Assembly (NCBI GenBank): GCA_030144725.1
Contig: JASKMD010000026.1
Coordinates: 8,770,100-8,834,099 of the forward strand
DNA from: Haematococcus lacustris
Taxonomy: Eukaryota; Chlorophyta; Chlorophyceae; Chlamydomonadales; Haematococcaceae
Direction of reading: 5' to 3'
Length of the DNA stretch: 64,000 nt
The notes beneath the pieces are model-generated. The model worked only from the letters and a program-made list of their open reading frames with translations, was not told the DNA's origin and did not search any database. The translations under genes and the position numbers were made by a program. Within the stretch, counting starts at the first letter, position 1. Every line of letters starts with the position of its first letter. Below are positions 55,274 through 64,000 of the stretch, one piece after another.

Positions 55274-56611
55274 CTACTGTGCCGCAGCAGGCTGCTGCTG
55301 CTGCTGGGCCTTTGGTGGCTTGTCTTGAAGCCGCTTGTAGCCCAGGCCAGGGTACTCCTTGCCCTTGGCTGGCAGAGCTCCCTGCTCTGGCCAGTAGCAC
55401 AGCTCCAGCGGCCGCCACCTGCTCTCCCTAATGCGCTGCATGTTCAGAGCTGCATTGCAGTCCCTGTCCAGCCACCTGCCTGGCTGTGGTGCTGGCTTGG
55501 CTTTGGCAGCCTTGCCCTTGGCCTTGCCTTTGCCCTTGGTGGGCTCAGCTGCAGGCTCACCCTTGGTGCGCTTGCCGCGCTTGGCTGGCGCGGGAGTGCT
55601 GGGCCCAGGCTCTGAGGCTGCTGGCTGTGAGGCTTCCTGGCTGCTGCCTGGGGCCTGTGGGGGCTTGCGGGGGGGCACTACTGGGCACCACATCAGGCCC
55701 CGCACTGGCTGGTCATGCTGCTGGCTCCAGGCTGGGCGCACCAGGCGCTGTTCCACCTGCCCTGCTTGGGGCTTCCAGTCTGCAGGCCTTGTGGCACTGA
55801 GTTTGTTCAGCTCCTCCTCATAGGGCTGCTTGCCATTCACTGCTGAGCTGACCCGGGTGGTGCGGTGCTCATCCACAAGCACCACCCTGCCCCGCCGCTG
55901 GTCTGCCCCCCTGGGCCTGCACACCATCTTGCAGCAGGCCCGCAGCACCGCATCAGCACCCCACCCACCCCCAGTGCCAATGCCAGCTGCGCCAAAGAAC
56001 ACCATCAGCTGCTTGGCATGCCCATGGCGCTTTATGGACACCTCAGCCATGTCCTCCTCCAACTGCAGCCATGCACACAAGACACACACATGGTGGCTGA
56101 CGTGGTGGTACCAGGTTAGGCATGGCTCAGTCAACTACTCTTCCGTTTCGCGCCCGACCCACCACCTCTCAGTCCCTTACCCTCCCTCCCTTCCACCCAC
56201 CCACCCACCCACCCTCACCTTCTCGAAGACCTGCTCCAGCGCCCGGTCTTGGGCTCCATACAGCCTCAGCCGCTGCCGTGCCCACTTGGGGTCCAGGTAC
56301 ACCTCCTACACCGCATCCCAGGTGGCCAGGGTGACAGTGATGTGCTTCAGCTTGGCCTCCAGGGAGGTGCCGGCTGAGCTTGCAGCTGCCAGGTGCTGGA
56401 GGTGAGGCTTAATTGGAGCCAGTCACCGCTCAGCGGCACGGCGGGCATTGTTCAGCCCGCTGGCATGCTTGACCTGGCCCTTGGTCAGCTTGCACCGGGC
56501 CAGCCTGTCAGCTACTAACTGGCCTGACTTCAGATCCCGCACCCCAGAGGCTGCGCTGACTGACTGGGTGACGCCAGGGTCGATGCCCACCCCAATCTGT
56601 GTCTGGGTCAA
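55274..56611 (-). pseudogene. Fanzor (eukaryotic TnpB-like RNA-guided nuclease) gene, degraded
   Basis: Minus strand, two exons: about 56611-56219 and 56062-55274, with donor GAGAAG|GTGAGG and acceptor GGCTGCAG in phase 0. RuvC-I is at the start (GVGIDPGVTQSVSA), followed by the Fanzor-type CKLTKGQVKHASGLNNAR. The second exon has KQLMVFFGAAGIGTGGG, RuvC-II VVLVDEHRTTRVSSA (catalytic Glu present), RGLMWCPVV, a 70-residue Lys/Pro/Ala linker, and RuvC-III RWLDRDCNAALNMQRI (catalytic Asp present). The first exon contains two in-frame stops, TGA at 56425-56423 and TAG at 56308-56306, so the copy cannot make a full protein. The N-terminal recognition region expected before RuvC-I is not found. Only one Cys of the usual zinc-finger site near RuvC-III is seen. 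Fanzors are programmable nucleases spread by eukaryotic transposons. Confidence 0.8.
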
Positions 56612-56689
56612 ACACGGTCAAACATCGTCATACAGCCTGCAGCCCATTGTGGCTGTGATCACATCAAGCTTGGCTTAGGAGGCCTGGAG

Positions 56690-56868
56690 ACCAGGCCGCC
56701 AGCACCTTGACCCTCACTAGGGCCTTCATTAACGTGGACCACTAAGCGTGGAGCACTACACGCGGTGTCATCGGTATTGAGTTCTCCATGCACATGGCAT
56801 GCACATGGACATGGTCGCCTACCGCCTACACCATTGCCTGACCCATGTGGCAGGGCTGTCGCCTAGAC
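56690..56868 (-). mobile_element. Second Fanzor-family terminal block
   Basis: CCTCACTAGGGCC, then a GTGGACCACTA variant, CATGCACATGGCATGCACATGG and a GCCTGACCCATGTGGCAGGG block. This matches the 3' terminal block of the array subfamily (25811-25985) rather than the hairpin block at 55016. It suggests that the 55-56.7-kb copy inserted next to, or recombined with, an older relative. Confidence 0.55.
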
Positions 56869-57045
56869 TCAACTGAGAGCTCCATTCACCTCAGAGCTTT
56901 GCAGGAGCACCCTGCTGACTAAATGTAACCATGGCAGTAATGGCAACATAAAAATGATAGCATAACCATGACACTGCCATGCCACAGTGCTCCTGCATGC
57001 TATGATTGGGGGCTGTGTGTGTTTCTGTGTGTCAGTACAGCCTCC
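56869..57045 (+). repeat. Dispersed repeat, copy 2
   Basis: Second copy of the repeat at 51742-51920, same orientation. It lies about 230-400 bases upstream of the start codon of the following gene, so it may overlap its promoter or 5' UTR. Confidence 0.85.
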
Positions 57046-57269
57046 GCTGCGCTGACCACAATCTCCGCGTCTCTTGCGGTGTATCGTTCAGTCATACCCG
57101 GAATGGTGGGTCAAACGGGTTAGGCTGCAGCCTCAATTCGACCAATCGAGGCATTGAAAAGAATGAGAAGAATACTCCACTTAGGACATACGCACAGTAG
57201 TACGCAGCTGAAAATGTGGCAGCGCAGGAAGGCGCAACGCATAGACTACTAGTGACACATCTTGGTGAA

Positions 57270-60200
57270 ATGTCTAAGCCAAGCTTACACACTCCCTCTT
57301 CGTGCGACATTGCTAGTGGCACACCCACTTATACCACACCGCACCAGCAAAGCCCCCTGAAACCCTTGAGCCACGGGGCACCCTCGGAGGAGCCCCAGCC
57401 TACATTGTCGGAACGGTGTCAGCTTAGTAACGTCACTGGCACTTCACCTCTTTCACTGGAAGGCTATCAAGTCGAAGCAGGCAACGCCTCGGACTCTGCT
57501 GAACGCCTCGAAGGCAAGCCACAGCAGCGCCTCATGTCAGCTTTAACTCCCCTTTGCATCGCCACACCTGGTGAGGAGCCGACCAGCTCCAGCCTGCGTG
57601 CCTCCTTCGACCGCGTCCTTCTGGGCAGTGGCCACGCGACCTACGCAGTCAGCCCCGCCAGCATTGAACCTGCGGCTGACCCCACCGTCTGGTCGGAGGA
57701 CTCCTATCCCTCAGTGCAGCCAATGCCTGGCCATTGCAGCTGCATACAGCTGGACAGGCACGCAGAGGCCCAGGCGCTCGCCACCTCCAGCCAGCTGCAC
57801 CAGCCATCCACCTGCCACCCTGCAGACATTCCCGACGCTGAGCTCTGGTGCCCCACCTCTCCCGCGTCCCGCCACCCCTCCACTTCTCCCAACCCGCACC
57901 TCGGCTGGTCAGGGGCAGTCAGCCGGCAAACTGCCCCTGCAGCCCTGCACCCCACCGCACTGCCCCAGGCCGCGCTCTGGTCAGCCACTGCCATCAGCTC
58001 CCGCACCTCCTCTGCCGCCCCTCACTCCGCTGCCATGTTCAAGCTGGAGCAAGAAGTGTCTCTGAGGGGGGTGGAAGCGGTGTCTGGAGCAGTGCAGCCG
58101 GAGGCCTCCCTAACGCCCCAGAGCCGGCAGCGCCGATTCTCTGTCACCGGCCCCTCAGCCCCCAGCCCTGACCAGGGGTCGGGCCAGGGGTTCAGTGAGG
58201 GCTTGTGGGAGGAGCGCCAAGGCCGGAGCGCGCCACTGTCACCTTTCCGTGCTCCAGGTCATGCCGGGTGGGAGGAAGGCGAGGTGGGCGGTGGCTCTCA
58301 GCCCCTGTTGCAAGTGCAAGCTGCTGATGCGAGTGGGAGCAGCAGCCGTGATGGCCGCATCAGTCGCAGCGCGAAAGCTGCAGCAGGGATAGTGCTGGCG
58401 GGGCCTAAGGGCAAGAGCAGGGTTGAAGGCAGCCAGGTGTGGCATACAGGTCATGAGGAGGGCCAGCTGAGGGCTGGTCTGCCCCTGCCTGCCAGAAGCA
58501 GCAAGTCTGGCCAAATGCCCCTGCCCCGCATGGGCATCATGGGGCTGAGGGCTGCGGGGCTGGAAGGGGCGCAGCCCTGCGTCCAGGCGGCTGTGGCAAC
58601 CGCAGTGTCAGGCAGCCTGCTGCATCACCAACACCACCTAGAGCTTGGTGGGCAGCAGCAGGAGGGCACCAAGCTGGACCACCTCTCTGGGGCCTCCTGC
58701 CTTCCTCCAGCCGCCAGCCTGCCCTCCCCCTGCCACCAGGGCTCACCGCTTCAGAGTGCCACGCCTGGTACCATGCCTCACTCCTCCCACCCTCACTCTG
58801 AGTCATACCTCCTCGGGGGGCAGCAGCACACCCACCCCGTGGAGTCTCAGCAGCCCCCTCCAGGATCTGACCCAGCTGCCTCGACTCACTCCCGGTCACA
58901 TCCGCAGATCACTCTGGCCTCCCTCCCCCATGTGCAGCTGCTGGCCCCAACACCCAGCAGCCTGGATTTGTACGCCCAGCAGCAGCTGCAGCAGCAACTG
59001 CAGCCGCAGCTGTTCTGGCCCCTACCGCACTACTCCCATGTAGGCCCTGCCCTCGTCCCTTGCCTGCCGGCCCCCTTGGCCCACATGCAGCTTGCTTGCA
59101 ACCCCTCTTCCCAAACCCTGGTCACACCTGCCCTGATACCAGGTCACACCTCCTTCAATCCCATGACCACACCTGACAGCAGTGCCCACCCGCCCATGCG
59201 TTCCCAGCGGCCCCTCCCCCCAGCTGCATATTTTGCAGTCACGCACGGCCTCAGCAGCAGCCAGCGCAGTGTGGACCCTCCTTCGCCTGACCTCACAGCC
59301 ACCTCCACCTCTGCAGCGCCCCGCCGCTACCCTGGGAGGGGGCTGGACCGCGGCAGCCTGGAGCTTAGCTCCACCCACCTGTTGTCCAGCACCTCACAGC
59401 CCAGCAGTGGGCCGCAGGAGCGCAGGGAGGGCTGGGTGGCGAAGGACAGCATGGGGGACCACGGCCATGCACAGGCCCATGCGGGGGCCCATGGGCAGGG
59501 GCAGGATGAGAGGGGTGACTGGCTGCTGAGTGCCGGCGCAGGGGTGAGGGAGCGTGGGAAGTGCCACCTGCCCCGCCCCTCTGAGCTGAAGCTGACGCTG
59601 CGGAAGGGACTGGGGCAAGACAAAGGGCTTGAGGCTGCCAAGCCTGGCCGTGCTGTTGATGAGGTGGCCCAAGGCCTGCTGGGGGGTGTGGAGGTCAAGA
59701 GCAGCGGGGAGGGGGACCCGGGGGGCAAGGTGAAGCAGAAGGGCGCCCGCATGGCGCGTGTCAAGGCGGTGCTGGCCAGCTTCAGGCCCACAAACATCCA
59801 GGTGGGGGTCCTTGCTGCCTGCGGATCAGTGCCTCCTGCACTGCTCTTATCAGGGTGCTGCTTGATGTGCTGGTGGCTCTGCCTTGAGGACAGAGTCAGG
59901 CCAGGCCAGGTGCAACCCTGGCTGTCGACTTGACCTGTGCTAACTTAGCCTTTCACTTCATGTTGCCGCAGGACTTTGATAAGATGCTTGATCCGCTGGC
60001 GCTGGCCTTCCTGTTCTTGTTCTGTTGTGGCCTGGGTGAGGCACGGCACGGCACACGGGGCGGGGCGGGGTGGCCTCCCCCACATCACAGCCTGCCTGCC
60101 TGCCTGCCTGCTGCTGGGCAAGCCGGACCTGACCTGCCTGCCCCTGCTGAGCTGTACTATGGCCTGCCAACTCACCTTTGTCAAGCTCAGGCTAAATACT

Positions 60201-63200
60201 CAGCTTTCCGGCCTGCCTGTCCGCCTGTCTGCCTGGCTGCAGCCTGTGTGGGGTGCTGGGAGCTGTCTCGTACAGTGGCGCGCGATACCGTCTCTGACTT
60301 CCAGCTGGACTCACCCCTGCGGGGCAACCCCTACCTGCTCATTGCCATCTCATGGTGCGGCCTGCACTCCGCTCACCAGGCTGCCGCTGCTTACAGCTCA
60401 AAAGCCCCTACATATCATCCGGGCCATCACTCGCTTGACCTCTGCCGGCCTGATGACACGCCTGCATGCATCCTGTGTGTCTGACATCTGCCTGCATGCC
60501 ACCTGCAGGTCTTTCTTCAACGCCATCCCGCCCTACATCTTCCTGCACTACTGCTTCAGTGCCGGGCCCACCTTCAAGTCAGTGGCCAGGCAGCAGGGCG
60601 GCAGGCAGTGGCAGCCAGGCCAGGTATAGGTGACTGCACCGCAGGCAGAAAGGGCGGCAGAGGCGCAGCATGTGGGATGGGGCCACACAGGCTGGCCAGT
60701 GACCGGCTGGGCGCTGCTAAAGAAGGCTGACCCTGCCTAGAGTCACAGCGTTTGTGATGCTGCACTCGTAGCGTGAAAGGGTGGCATGTGTGCGATGGTG
60801 GGTTTGCACATGTGCGGAGGCAGCTGCCTCCCACTGCTCCTTAGTGCCAGCCTGCCGACCCTGGCCACCATGGCTGTCCAGCCCATGAGGTCAAGCACCT
60901 GCTTGCCGCTGCTGCCTCCGTGCCTCACTGGCAGCCTGACCTCATTGGTGTGGAGGGAGCCAGGGTCAGGGCACCACCATCTCCCAGTTCACCTGTCTGC
61001 CCTTGTTACCCTCCAGCCGCGGCCTCAACCCCAGTCGTGGGTGACGGCTTGGGTCCCAGGGATGGCCACTTACTCACTTCAACTGAAGGACCGAACACCC
61101 ACAAGAGCATAGCGAGACTGCCAGTGGCAATCGTTTCAGCTGAGGGCAGCTCAGGCAGCTTCTTCCCTGCTCCCACGGCAAACGGGGACCCATCCAGCTC
61201 ACTTTGTTATCTGCGCCCCTGCCCCGCTTTCCCTGCTCAGCCGCGCTCTTCTTTCGTTCCTTTTCGTAATACCCAGCAGAAGAACAGGTGCACCTTACAT
61301 GCTTTGGGTTTGCATGCAAACATGTTTCAGAATAGTATGCAACTGAAGCGGCTTAGCATGCTGCACCTGTTTCCTGAATCTCTGCAGGTTTATGACACGC
61401 TGGCTGCCCTGGGTCAGTCTGGTGCTGCTCCTGGGCGCCGTGTCCATCATGTGTGAGTGATGGCAGCGCCCTGCGTCACCTGTTGCTGCCGGAGCTAGAG
61501 CCGCTCTGCCAGCACCACCTGTGCACCACAGCCTGCGCCACCTATCAGCTCAGCCAGGCAGTGCCTGAGCTCAGTGATGTTGGGCAGCAACCGCCCGGTG
61601 GAGGTGGTGGCGTGAGACAGGCTGAGTGACCCGCTGTACTGTATGTGGGTATACACACCCCGCTTGCACCAGCCAGTCTGCCACTGTGCAGCTGCTATAG
61701 AGGCCAGCCACACTGCTTGCACCCTGCTTGGTGTGAAGGGTGCCCGCTGGCTTGCACTGAGTCACAGTGCGCCTTGCCCGCTAGCCTGACAGCACGGCTG
61801 GTGGACAGACACAGTCAAAGACAGACAAACAGGCAGCAGGCAAACTCGAGCACAGTTATCACCAGGCACACACGCAGCCAAGGCTGCCGCAGAGCAAGTG
61901 TGGTGTGTAGGGGCCACACCGTGTCGTGCTGGTGTGATGCGCTCGTTGCTGCAGGGATGCTCATCCCTGAAGAGGTGAAGGCGGTGCAGGCACTGTCAGC
62001 CTCCCTGCAGAACTTCTTCCCTAACCAGGTCAGGCGCCGCCCGCCCTGCAGCAGAGTGCCAATATGCCTGGACCATGCTGCAACCAAACCATGCCACCCA
62101 TGTGAAGATGATGCATGCAGTGCAGCATGAGAGCCGGGCAGGGGTGTGGGATGTGGAGGTGCCAGCACGGCTGCCAGCACACGGCATCGCAGGAAGACGA
62201 GCAGTATGAAGGAATGCCACCAGCTAAGGGCCTGCTTGCCTGTTCCACCCTGACGACCTGCTGCGGTGTGTCCTGTGTCCTGCCGTGTACTGTGTGGCTC
62301 AGGTCATGACCGACACCAACACCAACGTCAGCCTGGTGGTGGGCCTGTCCGCACTGCCCCTGGCGCTGCCAGCACTCCTGGCCAGACGCCCTGCTGACGG
62401 CCTGCCTCTCCTGCTGTCCCCTCCCCCCGCTGCCCCTCCGGCCTCCGCTGCCCCCCTAGATCCCACCACCACCACCACTACCCTGTCCGGCCTGACCAGC
62501 AACACCAGCAGCAGCCTGGACCAGCTAGTCCTGGGTGGCCGTAAGCTCCTGCTGGCAGCCGAGTCTCTGGCAAACCTGGACCTGACAGGGGGCCTGCAGC
62601 CTGGGCTGGAGCCCGTCAAGTACGCCATGCCAGCCGGGTACACGCTGACCATGATGGCCTGGGGGCTGCTGCAATTCCCTGAGGGCTACACCCTGGAGCA
62701 GGCTGCGGCAGCAAAGCAGACGTTGAGGTGAGTGGCTGACGCACCTAAGGGTGTCTGCCACGGCAGCCAGTGGTGTGGCACGTCATACGTACTCCATTGT
62801 TGCCTTGTACCGCAGTCAAAACCACGTAGACTCCAGTAGCATCACCTGTCTGGGAGCATGAGGGTCACCAAAACATCGACCCTCTGCACTGTGTGGCAGG
62901 CGTGGCGCTGACTACCTGATGCGCTGCAACTTGAACCTGGATGACCCTCTCAACCCAGTGTTTGTCGCGCAACTCGGCGACCCGGATCAGTACGTGTCGT
63001 CAGAGCTGCCGGGGTACAGCCCGGAGTCAGCGGGCCGGGTAAGCCGCATGACCGCGCACAGCACACTGCCGCGCGAACCTGCCTCTATGCTTAATGTTTT
63101 ATACGTCGTCGCCTCCTGGCCACCTGCAGGTATGGACGGGCACTCTCCAGGACGAAGCACTCACCGGTAGCAGCGCAAGGCGAGCGTGGCTGATGGTCCG

Positions 63201-64000
63201 TGAAAACCCTGGAGCCGACCTCTTGTCTAGTGAGTGCACGCAGAGCCTGACGTCAACATCTCGTACAAGCGCATATCTACTAGTCCTGGCTGAAACATGG
63301 TGGTGATGGTGTTTGCCTGCAGATGTCGCGGCCGCCCTCGCGGCGGCGAGTATGGCGCTCCGTGCCGAGGACCAGGAGTGGTCTTCGCTCGCTTTGCGCC
63401 ATGCGCGCTACCTATACGCATTTGCAACATCTCAACCTTTGCAGCCACAGTCATACTGCGCCACCATTCCTTGCACCGCGAGCATCGCTGTGCAACAGCA
63501 GGTATGAAGTCACACGGGCAGTCGGGCTGACACATGGCCTCGGGCTGGAAGCCTTGATCACGAGCAATAATTGTTCATGTCGCAGGTGACTGCGCTGCCA
63601 ATTGCACCGGAGGTCAGCGAGGAGCCGAGGTGCTACTGGGCTGACTGGGGAACGCGGGCCTGCCGCGCTGCGTACACCACCGCAGAGTGCAACGACTTGC
63701 GGCTCCATAGCACGGATGTGAGTCTCGCATCTTTATTAGCCTGCCGTGCAAAGTGGCGGCATATGTTGCGGTCGGCTGCCCACAGCTGCGTTAGGTAGTC
63801 CCGCCAGCTGCTTCGCCCTCCATCGTGCGCGGCAGTGCGAGCTTTTGCCGTCGTCGCCAGGTCGCGAGCCTTAGTGTAACCCCGAGCTTGCACACAGGTG
63901 TACATCAACCGTCAAGGCTGCTGCGACGTCTTTGCCGCGTCTAAGGTCTGGGCCGGGACCCATACCGGGGCGCAGGGCGTGTGCGCGCTGCCCGCCAACC
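57270..64000 (+). CDS. Large membrane protein with a GH9-like C-terminal domain (incomplete at the right edge)
   Basis: Exons 57270-59801, 59972-60035, 60276-60354, 60509-60577, 61388-61452, 61955-62028, 62303-62727, 62900-63038, 63130-63229, 63323-63501, 63586-63717 and 63898 onward keep phase throughout, giving over 1320 codons before the edge. Residues 1-844 are low-complexity (Ser, Pro, Gln, Gly). Hydrophobic helices follow: LALAFLFLFCCG, NPYLLIAISW, IPPYIFLHYCF, WVSLVLLLGAVSIMWML and VSLVVGLSALPLALPALLA. From LVLGGRKLLLAAESLANLDL the sequence follows glycoside hydrolase family 9: VKYAMPAGYTLTMMAWGLLQ, LRRGADYLMRCN, FVAQLGDPDQY, ENPGADLLSNVAAALAAASM, HARYLYAFA. The catalytic DAGD motif before VKY is replaced (LTGGLQPGLEPVKY). 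A Cys-rich segment follows (CYWADWGTRAC...CCDVF). GH9 enzymes cut cellulose-type beta-1,4-glucans; this one may be inactive or altered. The ATG at 57270 is preferred because the longer reading begins at GTG. Confidence 0.7.
62460..62520. repeat. ACC-rich coding tract (polyThr) in the GH9-like gene
   Basis: CCACCACCACCACTACC encodes a run of six threonines between the last membrane helix and the GH9-like domain, acting as a linker. Confidence 0.75.

Noticed and set aside
57216..57269. Longer N-terminus for the GH9-like gene
   Set aside because: The longer frame begins with GTG, not ATG; the first in-frame ATG is at 57270.

Overview
The window looks like nuclear DNA of a chlorophycean green alga. 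Genes are split by many short GT-AG introns, coding sequence is rich in Ala, Gln and Pro, TGTAA motifs follow some stop codons, and low-complexity DNA and transposon debris are abundant. A recurring transposon-derived C-terminus with the motif ALPAxGKEY reminds me of Haematococcus lacustris, so that is my best guess at the organism. This rests on memory and was not searched.

Layout. 1-4219 (minus): a gene running off the left edge, with an N-terminal DWNN domain and CCHC zinc knuckle (RBBP6/Mpe1/PQT3 family); its K/H/S-rich tail exons lie at 1-504. 4900-5283: a fragment of a Fanzor (eukaryotic TnpB) gene. 5357-9382 (plus): TRM6, eight exons rebuilt with consistent phases, with a Fanzor remnant in intron 6. 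9760-18903: nested mobile DNA. It holds a deleted Fanzor-type element with an inverted hairpin at each end, then an 8.5-kb element (10357-18835) with 145-bp terminal inverted repeats. That element contains a hAT-like transposon (about 10928-15982) and a 1.2-kb element with a 7-bp target duplication (16318-17542). 19524-20754 (minus): a BAP31-like ER membrane protein. 21553-24574 (plus): PEX11.

23887-47724 is a tandem array of 6.2-kb units: three full copies and one cut by a 500-N gap. Each unit carries the 3' part of PEX11 (complete only in unit 1), Fanzor debris and a six-exon gene for a secreted, glycosylated protein with repeated W-G-W...C-A-F modules. The array therefore multiplies a secreted-protein gene about four times and truncates the extra PEX11 copies.

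48225-52186: after the gap, a TMEM222/RTE1-family (DUF778) membrane protein on the minus strand. 52883-54910: a 2.0-kb transposon with perfect 15-bp inverted termini and a 7-bp target duplication, encoding a 289-aa protein. 55016-56690 (minus): the best Fanzor copy, with RuvC-I, -II and -III motifs but two in-frame stops. 57270-64000 (plus, runs off the right edge): a large protein with a disordered N-terminus of about 844 residues, several membrane segments and a glycoside-hydrolase-family-9-like domain that lacks the usual catalytic DAGD motif.

The main themes are a Fanzor-derived repeat family that has seeded introns and probably breakpoints, two inverted-repeat transposon families, and a recent array of a secreted-protein gene. 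The single-copy genes are ordinary housekeeping genes (tRNA modification, peroxisome division, ER/Golgi membrane proteins, RNA 3'-end processing or ubiquitination).
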